Origin: Sphingomonas soli NBRC 100801
GTDB lineage: Bacteria > Pseudomonadota > Alphaproteobacteria > Sphingomonadales > Sphingomonadaceae
Reading direction: 5' to 3'
DNA length: 64,000 nucleotides
Assembly: GCF_001591025.1 (NCBI RefSeq)
Contig: NZ_BCTZ01000001.1
Location: 62,001 to 126,000 of the forward strand
Under the pieces are notes generated by a model. The model made no database searches. It saw only the letters and a list, made by a program, of their open reading frames with translations, and was not told the DNA's origin. A program made the position numbers and the translations under genes. Positions 8,175 to 16,625 of the stretch are shown piece by piece (the first letter of the stretch is position 1; each line of letters opens with the position of its first letter).

Positions 8175-10036
8175 TCGCAATCGAGCAACCAACTCGGCGG
8201 CGCGACGGCCGCCGCGATGCTGCGCGGACGATCCTTCGGTTCTTTGACATCCAGCCGCCAAACGACGGCGTCCTTGTCGTCGGATCGTCCGTCGAGCGTC
8301 TGCTCCATTTCCATGTGCGCGCGTACGGTGAATGCGACGGCGTGCGCGCCGGGATCAAGGATCAGTTCGACCGTGCCGCCGCCGCCATCGCGCCACAGAC
8401 CGATGCTGCGCTTCGGCGTCGCGCCAGAAATCGTCGCTGGATCGGTTCGGGCGATCAGTCCCAAGGACGTAAGCGTCAGAACCGAGCATCCGGGATCTTC
8501 CGACAGAACGGTCGCGTAGCGTCCCGGCCAGCGTCCACTTAGCTGGGACCCATCCATCAGCAACGAGACGAGTAGGGTCGGACCGACGGCGCGCACCGCG
8601 GCCTGGCAAGGATCGACGCGCGCCAGGTCCTCGCAGATTAGCGAGGTGACGGTCGCCCCGGGCCGAATCGCCATGACATCGACACTACGGCTAGTGATGT
8701 CGATGCGCTCCCACCAGAGCTTGTCGGTGTCGAGAATATGCTGCAGGCCATATTGACGGATTTGGCTTTCATCTAGCCGCCAGCGATGATGTTTTTGTCG
8801 TATGGTCCGCACCGCCTGGCGAGTCCCTCGCGACGACAAAAACAGTGTCTGCGACACAAAATTGCCCTCGCGCTGCGTATCCGGCATCGTCGCGTCGGTT
8901 CCGATTTCCTCGGTCACAACCCGTTTGTGAAATTGCGATTCGGTCGCGCCGTTGATGAGAAATTCGACGCCAGGGACGTCGAGCAAGGCGACGACGAGCG
9001 CGCGATAATAGGCTTCGTTGAGTGATGCTTCGGGAAGAATGACCCCATTGACCGGAATCCCGTCGCATCCCGCTTGTGTGACCAGATCCACAACGAACGC
9101 GGCGAACGCGTCGGCGCGCTCACGCATGTCGCTTGGCGCGCCAAGCCACCGCGCGTCGACCTTGAACCATCCCCAACTCTCGCCGTGTCCGGGTTCGGCG
9201 CCAGCCACGCTGAAGCACTTGTCGGAAATGGAATAAGGGTAAGGGATGACAAGCAGCTTCAGAGGATCGTCGCAGGTCGTGCCCGGATCACGATCATAAG
9301 ACCCCCAGCGCACACGTACCTCGCCGCGTGGCGGTAAGAGCGCGAGATTGTGCGAGAGCGAACGCAAGGTGCAGCCGACTCGCGGAGTGCGCGACTTGGG
9401 CATGACACTGGCTACATTCTCATTGGCAAACGAGATGGAGAAGAAGTTCTCGTCGAACTGGCCGTCCTCGCGGTTGACCTCGGTGCCGAGCACCAGCTTG
9501 AAGACATTGAGGAAGTGCTGAATCTCGGCCGACCCGCCGCTGGGGTCCGGCTTGGTCAGTTCAAGGCCCAGCCCGAAGCTCGCCTCGTCCGAGAGCACCA
9601 GCAATTGTAGTGCGAGCGACCACCATTCGGGCGGTCTGGCGAAATCGTTGAGCGCTTCGTAGATCGGCGCGTTCAGCCGGCTCGACAACTCGCTCCACAG
9701 CTTCGCCACCAATGCTGGCTTGGGCGCTGGAACCTTGCCGCTGTTCCATTCCGCGCGCCATGCCGCGCCCGCGATGACGCACGCCTCGAGCTGCGCGTCA
9801 CTGATCTGCAGACGCCGCAACCCGGTCTTGGGTGGCGCGGGGCTGGCCGGGACGACATGGTGATAGGCCCCGCTCAAGTCGAGCAACTTCGCCACGAACG
9901 CAAAAAGATCGGGCGGCCAGTCCGGAGCATCGAACGCCACCTTCCGTCGCTGCCCGCGACGGCGCCAGCCGAGTACCTCCGGGAAGCTCGTTCCGTAAGG
10001 GAACATCGCCTTCAAAACGTCCTTCAGCGTCTGCAT
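8171..10036 (-). CDS. Nitrilase-fold (carbon-nitrogen hydrolase-like) protein with long N-terminal region
   Basis: 621 residues from the ATG at 10036, with GGGGAGG just upstream. The C-terminal half carries the nitrilase triad: Glu336 in VILPEASLNE, Lys415 in RQKHHRWR, and Cys468 in SLICEDLARVDP, in correct order and spacing. The first 320 residues are unrecognised, with tryptophan-rich helical stretches. It is 79 bases downstream of a patatin gene on the same strand. Nitrilase domains also occur in phage-defence proteins such as DRT type 1 reverse transcriptases; this protein has no visible RT motif (no YxDD). Substrate unknown. A role as an amide- or nucleotide-derived signal enzyme or effector is inference. 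Confidence 0.65.
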   Translation of the reverse strand: MQTLKDVLKAMFPYGTSFPEVLGWRRRGQRRKVAFDAPDWPPDLFAFVAKLLDLSGAYHHVVPASPAPPKTGLRRLQISDAQLEACVIAGAAWRAEWNSGKVPAPKPALVAKLWSELSSRLNAPIYEALNDFARPPEWWSLALQLLVLSDEASFGLGLELTKPDPSGGSAEIQHFLNVFKLVLGTEVNREDGQFDENFFSISFANENVASVMPKSRTPRVGCTLRSLSHNLALLPPRGEVRVRWGSYDRDPGTTCDDPLKLLVIPYPYSISDKCFSVAGAEPGHGESWGWFKVDARWLGAPSDMRERADAFAAFVVDLVTQAGCDGIPVNGVILPEASLNEAYYRALVVALLDVPGVEFLINGATESQFHKRVVTEEIGTDATMPDTQREGNFVSQTLFLSSRGTRQAVRTIRQKHHRWRLDESQIRQYGLQHILDTDKLWWERIDITSRSVDVMAIRPGATVTSLICEDLARVDPCQAAVRAVGPTLLVSLLMDGSQLSGRWPGRYATVLSEDPGCSVLTLTSLGLIARTDPATISGATPKRSIGLWRDGGGGTVELILDPGAHAVAFTVRAHMEMEQTLDGRSDDKDAVVWRLDVKEPKDRPRSIAAAVAPPSWLLDCD

Positions 10037-10115
10037 GTTGACCTCCCCTTGAAGTCCGCCCCGCGCGTCGTGGTCGCGTACCGCCCGTGCGGAAGCGACC
10101 GAAGCATGCCGTGCC

Positions 10116-11099
10116 TCATTCCCTCGCATCCCGCCGCGAGGGTGGCTCAAATCGCGGATACGCGGATACCGGCCGCCCGTTGAGGAATAGCCGTTGGACG
10201 ATGTCGGTGATCGCGTTGGCGCGACCGATGCCCCGGCCCAATCCGCGCAATTTGGCGATGCTCGCCGCGCTGGCGTCGTCGAGCCGCACTTCCTTGGGCA
10301 GGACATGGTCGATCCGCACGAAGCGATCGCTTCCCAGCAGTAGTTCGGCCTGATTGAGCGCGCCGATCGCTTGGCCTACGAAGACCGGGTTCAGTATCTT
10401 CCAGCGCCACCCCATCAGCCCGGCGCGCGCGCGTTTGGCCAGATCCTCCAACGCGCTCGTGGTACCCACGGAGAGCATCGCGATCTGGTCGAGCCTCGCG
10501 TCGCACCGCGCCAAAGCCTCGACCAAGGCCACCATGACCGGCGTATTGGCCCATACGCCACCGTCGATATAGCTCGACCCGACCCGCGGGGCGACTTCGG
10601 TCGCCCCGAAATAGGTCGGCGCGGCGGCCGCGGCCAACGCCACGTCGACGGCGCGTAGCTCCTGATCCTGCCAGGCGCGGCTGTGGTGCGGTGTCTTGAA
10701 GGTGCAGGCTCGCCCCTTGTGCACATCGAAGGTGGGAATGACGAGGCGCCGCGTGGCGTCACCGAGGCGGCGCTCGCCTAGAATCTCCTCGAGCGCCGCC
10801 CGGAGCGGTGCCTGAGCGTGCTTCGGCAGGAACATTCCCTTGATACCGCGATAGAGCCGGGTTCCCATTCGCTGCGGGAATATTGTCGGGCCATGCTCGA
10901 CATAAAGACGTTCCAGACGTTCCGCTGGAATGCCGAAGGCGAGCCCGATCGCCAAGATGGCGCCGGTGGAAGTCCCCACGATCAAGTCGAAATGATCCGC
11001 GACGGATCTGCCGGTATTCGACTCGATTTCGGCAAGGACGGAAGCGCTAAACACGCCGCGGATGCCGCCGCCGTCCAGCGCTAGAATGCGGAATGTCAT
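10116..11099 (-). CDS. Patatin-like phospholipase
   Basis: 327 residues. All patatin signatures are present: the oxyanion motif DGGGIRG at residues 9-15, the nucleophile elbow GTSTG with Ser44, and DGG with Asp179 of the Ser-Asp dyad. Length and sequence resemble the CapV-type patatins used as membrane-degrading effectors in CBASS. No cyclic-nucleotide synthase (CD-NTase) is visible nearby; the neighbours are a nitrilase-fold gene downstream and an HTH/dCTP deaminase-like gene upstream. Its ATG overlaps a 16-codon leader (ATGA). The expected activity is hydrolysis of membrane phospholipid, probably under control of a partner; the partner is not identified. Confidence 0.88.
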   Translation of the reverse strand: MTFRILALDGGGIRGVFSASVLAEIESNTGRSVADHFDLIVGTSTGAILAIGLAFGIPAERLERLYVEHGPTIFPQRMGTRLYRGIKGMFLPKHAQAPLRAALEEILGERRLGDATRRLVIPTFDVHKGRACTFKTPHHSRAWQDQELRAVDVALAAAAAPTYFGATEVAPRVGSSYIDGGVWANTPVMVALVEALARCDARLDQIAMLSVGTTSALEDLAKRARAGLMGWRWKILNPVFVGQAIGALNQAELLLGSDRFVRIDHVLPKEVRLDDASAASIAKLRGLGRGIGRANAITDIVQRLFLNGRPVSAYPRFEPPSRRDARE

Positions 11100-11146
11100 G
11101 CGGCCGTTCTCCGCCGCTTGGGCGGATGCGCCATCTGGTTGCTCAT
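11096..11146 (-). CDS. 16-codon leader ORF coupled to the patatin gene
   Basis: MSNQMAHPPKRRRTAA, preceded by AGGGGGG about six bases upstream and ending in an ATGA overlap with the patatin start. The patatin itself has no independent strong ribosome site, so its translation may depend on this leader. The same frame stays open upstream to an ATG at 11446 (116 residues), so this could be the tail of a longer, arginine-rich ORF. The short start is preferred for its ribosome site. Confidence 0.4.
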   Translation of the reverse strand: MSNQMAHPPKRRRTAA

Positions 11147-11528
11147 GATCGATCCCCCCTGATCTATCTGGACGAAACTGGAGCTTCTTCGCGAGCTGAT
11201 CAACCTAAATTCCGCTGGAAATATTGATCCGTTTCTGAGGTATCTCGATCGAAGCACTAAGATTGGCTTCGAGGATAGCGCGAAGGCTGGGTTCAATACT
11301 TGCGCTGCAACCGCCAACAACGCCCTTACTCGTCGCGTGCCGTGTTCAGGAACATTGCGGCGGCGACGCGAGCGGGTCGCCGCCGCGCGCGCGGCGGGGT
11401 CGCGGACCTCTTTGGTCGAGCGGTGCATGTGACGGATGTGTCGCATGGGCCGTGCCCTCCTCGGGAGAGCCTGATGCCTTAGAAAATCATCGCATGCAAA
11501 CAAAATTATAGTTTAATGGTACAAAATA
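11147..11528. other. Intergenic stretch without a convincing gene
   Basis: 382 bases between the HTH/dCTP deaminase-like gene and the patatin leader. Less GC-rich at both ends. It contains a GC-rich block with GCCGCGCGCGCGGC (about 11380-11397) that can fold back on itself. A leftward open frame crosses it but has poor codon periodicity. It probably holds the patatin promoter. Confidence 0.4.
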
Positions 11529-12869
11529 CTAATTCTGAAGTAATTTCAAAACGGCTTCCAGAGGATCGATACCGAGCCGTTCAAGCGTATCCAGCAAGGT
11601 TTGCCGATCACCTCGCTGGCGAAAATGACGTTTAGCGTCATCAAGTGCCCGCTTCGCGGCGACTTGGAAGCGCCGCGCCAGCGCGTCCACGTCGTCCCAT
11701 TCGACGGTTACCGCTTCGATCGCGTCTCGCACGGCCGCGATCACCAGGGGCGATACTTCAATACGCGGCTGTTCGAGATCGTCGAGAATGGCCCCGACCG
11801 CCTTGTTGAGCACTTCCTCTTGCCCGACATCCACCAGCGTGGCGCCGTAGCCGCTCGTGGCTTTGACTTTGCCGCCGCCGAGCGCCTTGACCGTGAAGAG
11901 CCCTTTGAGCTGGCGATCGAGTTCCCGCCCGATCCACAGCACTTTGCGATCGACCGCGTCGCGGTAGGATTTGTCGGGCGCGTGGGCGAGCTTTCGGATC
12001 GCGAGGCTAACCAGTTTCTCGCCCCCCGCGAGGGTAAGGGGACCAGTGCCGATATTGAGCGCCGTTACGAAGATCGGACCCGCATAGCCGGGATCGATTT
12101 GAAAGCCGTGACTTACAAGCAATCCGCGCATCGCGTTGTGGGTGATCGATCCTACGTCGGCCATGAATAGCTTGTCGAAGGAGACGATTTCGCGCGCCAT
12201 CAGTACCGCGGAACCAAGCCGCTCCAGGCTATGGCTTCTTGTGAATTGCGCCGCTTTGGCCGCCGTTCGGATGCGCGGCAGGCGATCGGCTTCGTCCGGA
12301 TCGAGGGGATCCCCGTGCTCGGCCTTGAGCAGGATTTGCCACTCGCGATGATTGAGCGCTTCAAAACCCCGAGTGATGATCAACCCGATGGTGAGATCAT
12401 ACGACGCTGGCTCGACCTGATCGCGATTGTAGGGGGCGATGGCGAGGCCTAGTTGGGGGCGCTTCAGCGCGGCATCGATCTCCCGATCGACCAGAATACC
12501 GGTTGGGTTTTCCGATAGGCCAGCGAACAATGGCGTATCGGATAGCTCGACGACTTGTCCTTCCGTTCGGCCGCCTTTGTCTTGCAGGGGGACCAATGAA
12601 TCCCCATCGGAATCGACTAGAATTGTCTCCGTGAGCCACTGTTCGGCGGTGCCCCCGAAATATTTGGACAGCTTGATCGCGACGTTTGACGAGATCGGGC
12701 GCTTGCTCGCGGTGATATTGTAGATCGTCTGGACATGGACATCGATTTCATCGGCTAATTGCGATGCCGTCAGGCCTTTCACCGCCATTCGCCGGCGCAA
12801 ATATTCACCTTGACCGAGTGCCTCGGTATGCCCTTCCGGCTGAAACAACTCTGATTTGCGGATTGTCAC
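11529..12869 (-). CDS. HigA-type HTH fused to dCTP deaminase/dUTPase-fold domain
   Basis: 446 residues from GTG 12869, with AAGGGGG just upstream; GTG 12875 and TTG 12893 are alternatives. Residues about 20-85 are a HigA/VapI-like helix-turn-helix (GLTASQLADEIDVHVQTIYN, then KYFGGTAEQWL). The middle shows dCTP deaminase/dUTPase-fold signatures: VEPASYDLTIG, then QIDPGYAGPIFVTALNIG and GGEKLVSLAI. The catalytic Glu of Dcd (IVLEFYN in E. coli) aligns with Thr here, so deamination may be lost and the fold used for nucleotide sensing. The last 100 residues are helical. Nucleotide-depleting deaminases are known phage-defence enzymes. It may regulate the patatin/nitrilase genes downstream; that is inference. 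Confidence 0.7.
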   Translation of the reverse strand: MTIRKSELFQPEGHTEALGQGEYLRRRMAVKGLTASQLADEIDVHVQTIYNITASKRPISSNVAIKLSKYFGGTAEQWLTETILVDSDGDSLVPLQDKGGRTEGQVVELSDTPLFAGLSENPTGILVDREIDAALKRPQLGLAIAPYNRDQVEPASYDLTIGLIITRGFEALNHREWQILLKAEHGDPLDPDEADRLPRIRTAAKAAQFTRSHSLERLGSAVLMAREIVSFDKLFMADVGSITHNAMRGLLVSHGFQIDPGYAGPIFVTALNIGTGPLTLAGGEKLVSLAIRKLAHAPDKSYRDAVDRKVLWIGRELDRQLKGLFTVKALGGGKVKATSGYGATLVDVGQEEVLNKAVGAILDDLEQPRIEVSPLVIAAVRDAIEAVTVEWDDVDALARRFQVAAKRALDDAKRHFRQRGDRQTLLDTLERLGIDPLEAVLKLLQN

Positions 12870-13304
12870 CGACACCCCCTTGTTGAGCCGCAAGGCGCAA
12901 GCGGGTGAGTAAATCCAACAATTGTTGGAAAATCAAGCCTAAATGCTAACCCTGCTTGGGCGGAGCCCCAAAATGCGAGATCATTGGGCGTCGCGAACTG
13001 CCAGGATCCGATCTCGGCATTGTTGCTGCTCTGGCCGTGCGCGGTGGCGGGAGAAGCGCGAGCGCGAGTGTCGCGGTGAGAAGCGCTGATCGGCGGGCCG
13101 CCGACGCCGCTCGGCGCCGCTGTAAATTGATGCTGGGCATGACTGGGCCTCGTGAATGCTGGGCCGGGCCGATCGCCGGCCCGCCGCGCAACACTGCCAG
13201 CCTGCTGGATTCGCGCGAGACGCTCGCTGCCGCCACAGACCGCCATGGCTTGCCAATGCGCGCCGACCTGTCTCAGGATCGCGGGCGATGGGGGACGAGC
13301 GGAC
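12870..13304. other. Intergenic region, no gene seen
   Basis: About 435 bases. An A/T-richer patch at 12905-12945 (CAACAATTGTTGG, an inverted repeat centred near 12924) probably includes the promoter or operator of the HTH/dCTP deaminase-like gene. The rest is GC-rich, with open frames that look random. Confidence 0.4.
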
Positions 13305-13409
13305 ATGAACCGGCGCGATCAGGCGATGCCGACCTGGGCCGTCTGGCTCATCATGCTGCTCGCCTATCTGGTGTTCCGGCTGGCGGCCTGGAAGTTTGGC
13401 TGGCTTTGA
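13305..13409 (+). CDS. Small single-span membrane protein
   Basis: 34 residues, MNRRDQAMPTWAVWLIMLLA and onward. A basic N-terminus precedes one hydrophobic helix (residues about 10-27), ending FGWL. Weak purine-rich site GGGGACGAGC upstream. Typical of unannotated sphingomonad mini membrane proteins; no function can be given. Confidence 0.4.
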   Translation: MNRRDQAMPTWAVWLIMLLAYLVFRLAAWKFGWL

Positions 13410-13615
13410 GCATTGCTACCCCAGGGACGGGGTACGCGCCGCGCGGAAACGTGGCGGGCGCCGGCGCCCCGTCCGGCGGCAACGAGGCCCCAAGCCTTTA
13501 TTCAATTCGCGGCACGGTCCACAGCGGAGACGCTTTTCTCCGAATCGGTTCGGCTTGCGGCGCGGACATGAGAGCGGCAATAGCGAGTCTTGTTTAGGGG
13601 AGTGCGGCTGACGGC

Positions 13616-14059
13616 ATGGACGCGATCGATCGTCTGACCGAGCGGCAAAAGGCCTGTCTGCGCCTGGTCGGCCAGGCCTATACCTCCAAGGAAATCGGCC
13701 GGCGCTTGGGCATCAGCCCCGCGACAGTCGACAATCATGTGCGGGCGGCGCTTGAGATCCTGCAGGTCGAGAGTCGCGCCGAGGCGGCCCGTTTATTGCT
13801 GGCGCGCGAGGCTGGTCAGTCTTTGACTAGTCAGCCGCCAGCGCTTGCCGATCCCTTGCGTTCACCGCCACTCCTGTCCCTGCCGGACCCGCCGCAACAC
13901 CGCTGGTGGCAGCGTCTGGTTCCGCCGCTGGGAGGGACGCGCAATGACCTGAGCTGGGAATCGAAGAACGCCGCAATCCTCAGGATCGCGCTGTTCGGCT
14001 TTGTCGTACTCATGCTCATGACGCTCGGCATCGCCATTCTGCTCTGGGCCTTCAGCTAA
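13616..14059 (+). CDS. LuxR-type HTH protein with C-terminal membrane segment
   Basis: 147 residues. Residues 5-65 are a GerE/LuxR DNA-binding domain (LTERQKACLRLVGQAYTSKE, then IGRRLGISPATVDNHVRAA). A proline-rich linker follows, and one transmembrane helix lies near residues 122-144. There is no N-terminal sensor domain. A membrane-tethered HTH of this layout is common in sphingomonads; targets unknown. Confidence 0.8.
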   Translation: MDAIDRLTERQKACLRLVGQAYTSKEIGRRLGISPATVDNHVRAALEILQVESRAEAARLLLAREAGQSLTSQPPALADPLRSPPLLSLPDPPQHRWWQRLVPPLGGTRNDLSWESKNAAILRIALFGFVVLMLMTLGIAILLWAFS

Positions 14060-14124
14060 CCCTTCCCTTGAAGATCAACACGCTAGTGCGCGGAGGCAAC
14101 AGCCTTCCGCGTGGGGGAAGACTC

Positions 14125-14502
14125 ATGCTTTCAATTCCTGTCGCCGCTGTTCCTGTCGTTGCCGGCGAAACGCGCGCGATGCTTACCGCTACGGATCAGG
14201 CGCTGCTCGCCCACGCCCAGCTGTTCGCTGCCGTCATCGAGGGTGCCCGGGATTCCGACGCGCCGATCCAACTCACCCAGCGCCTCTATTCGCGCATTGC
14301 CGCGCATGGCGGCAAGCTGATCGAAGGCCGCGAGGATCTCCAGCGCCTGATCGCAGAACTGACTGCAGTCCACGCGCAGAGCGATCAGCACGAGATCGCG
14401 CTGGGTTGCCCCGGAGGCGCTCCGACCAAGAAGTCCGGCGAGGATTCGGGCGATGGAATTTTCACGGGCGCGAATCTCAAGGGCGACGGTCAGCCCGCCT
14501 GA
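14125..14502 (+). CDS. Hypothetical protein
   Basis: 125 residues from ATG 14125, chosen because GTGGGGGAAG lies just upstream. The N-terminus (MLSIPVAAVPVVAGETRAML) is mildly hydrophobic, and the middle is helical. The C-terminus GGAPTKKSGEDSGDGIF is flexible. No family recognised. It sits between two membrane-associated genes on the same strand. Confidence 0.55.
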   Translation: MLSIPVAAVPVVAGETRAMLTATDQALLAHAQLFAAVIEGARDSDAPIQLTQRLYSRIAAHGGKLIEGREDLQRLIAELTAVHAQSDQHEIALGCPGGAPTKKSGEDSGDGIFTGANLKGDGQPA

Positions 14503-14547
14503 CCCCGATGCTTGACCCGGGAAGCGCCGTCATGTTCGGCGAGGTCG

Positions 14548-14994
14548 ATGTTCATTGCGCTCTCCTTTTGGGTCCTGGCACTGCTGTGCTGCGGCTTCGC
14601 AGCGGCGGTCGGCGGCAGGGACGGCCGCAGGGTCGCCGCGATCTATGTGCTGGGCTGCCTCGCTACCTTGGTGGCCTTATGGATGGAGAGCGACTGGTCG
14701 CACACCCATCTCGCGACCTTCGCGGTCGATGCCGTGCTGCTTCTCGCCTTTTGGCGCGTGGCGCTCGGTTCGCCGCAGTGGTTTCCGCTATGGGTCGCGG
14801 GCTTCCATCTCGTGACCGTCGTCTCTCATGTCGCCAGCTTCTTCGCGCCGGGCTACGCCTTCAAACTCTACTTCTTCCTCCAGAGCTTCTGGTCGGTGCC
14901 GATGCTGCTGGCAATGGTCGCGGGCGTGGCGCTAGACTGGCGTGCGGGCTTCGCAGATGAGCCGGACGCATCGCCGCCGAACCGATCCAGCTGA
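14548..14994 (+). CDS. Multi-span inner-membrane protein
   Basis: 148 residues starting MFIALSFWVLALLCCG. Four hydrophobic helices are visible: about residues 3-22, 31-47, 55-72 and 78-100, with a possible fifth near 113-133. The short C-terminus is polar. No enzymatic motif. It overlaps the next gene by 38 bases, suggesting one transcript. Unknown function. Confidence 0.65.
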   Translation: MFIALSFWVLALLCCGFAAAVGGRDGRRVAAIYVLGCLATLVALWMESDWSHTHLATFAVDAVLLLAFWRVALGSPQWFPLWVAGFHLVTVVSHVASFFAPGYAFKLYFFLQSFWSVPMLLAMVAGVALDWRAGFADEPDASPPNRSS

Positions 14995-15487
14995 CTGCGC
15001 TAAGGCGGTTATCGACCTGCCGGGGGTGGCCGAGCGGCTCCGTGCGCTCGCCGATGCCTGTGATCCGCGTCTTGTTCCCGCTAGGCCTGATGAAGGGGCA
15101 AGCTGCGCCTCTATTGACGCGCCGGACGCTGTTCCGATCGCGGGATCGGATATCGCGCGGAGGGTACGCATCTATCTCGCGGCCCGGCGCCGGCGCGATG
15201 CGCTGCTCGGGTCTGGCTGGTTCGCCGACCCTGCCTGGGATCTCCTCCTCGATTTGCTTGCCAGCCACCACGAGCGGCGGCGGGTCTCGGTCAGCAGCGC
15301 CTGTATCGCCGCGGCCGTTCCGGCGACCACCGCGCTGCGCTGGATCAGCATACTGGTCAAAGCGGGGGCGATCCGTCGCATCGAGGATCCGGCCGATCGC
15401 CGCCGCGTCTATGTCGAGCTGGCGCCCGAGCTCGCCGCGAAACTCGACAGCTGGGTCGCGCTGAGCCTTTCGCCCATGAACCCTTGA
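14957..15487 (+). CDS. MarR-like winged-helix protein
   Basis: 176 residues from ATG 14957, inside the end of the membrane-protein gene. Residues about 85-155 (LLDLLASHHERRRVSVSSAC, PATTALRWISILVKAGAIRR, PADRRRVYVEL) form a MarR-type winged helix. The N-terminal 80 residues are arginine-rich and unassigned. Probably a transcriptional regulator of nearby genes. Confidence 0.7.
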   Translation: MSRTHRRRTDPADCAKAVIDLPGVAERLRALADACDPRLVPARPDEGASCASIDAPDAVPIAGSDIARRVRIYLAARRRRDALLGSGWFADPAWDLLLDLLASHHERRRVSVSSACIAAAVPATTALRWISILVKAGAIRRIEDPADRRRVYVELAPELAAKLDSWVALSLSPMNP

Positions 15488-15507
15488 GCGGGCAGGTAAC
15501 GGGCCCT

Positions 15508-15705
15508 TCATTGGGTGACGTCCGGGGTTTCGAGCGCCTCCAGTTGCTCGATGCAGTGCATGATAGCCCGGAAGACCCGGTTGCCTTCTAGCTCACCCAG
15601 GTCCAGCAGTTCTTCGGCGCGCTTTGCGGCTGCGAACCACGCAGCTGGGCCATGTCGGTTTATCAGCGCGTTGGCGCAGGCCCAGATCTCTCGCTCGTCG
15701 ATCAT
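15508..15705 (-). CDS. DUF6961 family small protein
   Basis: 65 residues, MIDEREIWACANALINRHG, with AAWFAAAKRAEELLDLGE and FRAIMHCIEQLE. This matches the small helical DUF6961 proteins common in sphingomonad genomes. Convergent with the MarR-like gene. Function unknown. Confidence 0.7.
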   Translation of the reverse strand: MIDEREIWACANALINRHGPAAWFAAAKRAEELLDLGELEGNRVFRAIMHCIEQLEALETPDVTQ

Positions 15706-16004
15706 GAAGTCAAATCTGACACAGACATCGGGCCTCGAACAATCCCGGCCTTGGATCTCGTTATAGGCCGGTGTCCGCGAACATGCCGGTCCGTCCCGCC
15801 ATTGTGGCTAAGGGCGGGCGAGCGCTACCGCGTGCTGGCGTGAGGGCGCTATGGGTAAAGAACCAAGTCCTTCCGACCGGCGCGCCAATTGTCCCTTCGC
15901 CACTTCCTGACTGAGCCCGCCCTCTTTTGAGTCTGGACTAAGCGCTTCTAGGTCCGTTCAAGCCGCGAAGGCGTTGAGTTTCCTTGCGAATCGAACATGC
16001 CAAC
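15706..16004. other. Intergenic, nothing recognised
   Basis: About 300 bases between DUF6961 and hxsA. A GGCCGGTGTCCG...CATGCCGGTCCG segment (about 15766-15797) could fold weakly. No ORF with plausible codon use. Confidence 0.35.
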
Positions 16005-16625
16005 TCAATCGCTGGTGATGCGCAGCGCGTCCAATACCTCCGTGGTGATCGTGCCGGTGACCGGCAGCCCGCGCGCCTTCTGGAACCTGCGCAGCGCCGC
16101 GCGCATGTTGGGACCGACAACGCCGTCGATGCTTCCGGCATAGAAGCCTTGTGCGAGCAGCCCGATCTGAACGCGCTTCACGATGGCCTTGAACCGCGCA
16201 GTCCTGCCGCTGAGCGCGGGCAGTGAGTCCGTGCGCGGCGGCGTCGCTTCGCCGGGCTGCGCGCTGCGGAACGGGACCAGGCGCGGCGGCGCAGGTGTTG
16301 GGGTGGGAGTCGGCGCCGTGTAGAGGGGTGCCGAGGACGGAGCAGTATAGCTGCCGGCGGTGCTCGAACGGTGACTGGTGTGGCTGTAATGACTGCCGCT
16401 GCCCGAACGATGGCTGCTATGGCTACGGTGACTGCTATGGCTCCGGTGGCTGCGGTGCTGCGCCAGCGTCACCGCATGATCCTGTTTGAAGACCTTGAAC
16501 AGGCTGGTCTTGCCGGGATCGTCATCGCCGGGCGAGAAGCTGGGCATGGCATTGGCATGGGCGCCGTCATGGTGGCCGAAGCCCGCGGCGAGCAGGCTGG
16601 GGATAAGGAAGCGGGCGCGTCTCAT
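16005..16625 (-). CDS. hxsA: His-Xaa-Ser repeat protein HxsA
   Basis: 206 residues. A signal-like N-terminus (RRARFLIPSLLAAGFG) is followed by a run of His-x-Ser triplets (HRS, HSS, HYS, HTS) at about residues 56-88, the substrate region of the Hxs system. A proline/threonine linker follows, then a peptidoglycan-binding domain (LLAQGFYAGSIDGVVGPNM, LRRFQKARGLPVTG). The start at 16625 overlaps the hxsC stop (ATGA). HxsB and HxsC, radical SAM enzymes encoded upstream, are thought to modify the repeats. Probably exported and bound to the cell wall. The modification itself is not established from sequence. Confidence 0.92.
   Translation of the reverse strand: MRRARFLIPSLLAAGFGHHDGAHANAMPSFSPGDDDPGKTSLFKVFKQDHAVTLAQHRSHRSHSSHRSHSSHRSGSGSHYSHTSHRSSTAGSYTAPSSAPLYTAPTPTPTPAPPRLVPFRSAQPGEATPPRTDSLPALSGRTARFKAIVKRVQIGLLAQGFYAGSIDGVVGPNMRAALRRFQKARGLPVTGTITTEVLDALRITSD

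Noticed and set aside
11096..11446. Longer 116-codon frame ending at the patatin start
   Set aside because: Arginine-rich, poor codon use, no ribosome site at 11446; the 16-codon leader with its own site is preferred, though the longer form cannot be excluded.
8171..12869. CBASS system
   Set aside because: The patatin resembles CapV, but no CD-NTase, Cap2/Cap3 or HORMA/TRIP13 gene is present in the cluster.
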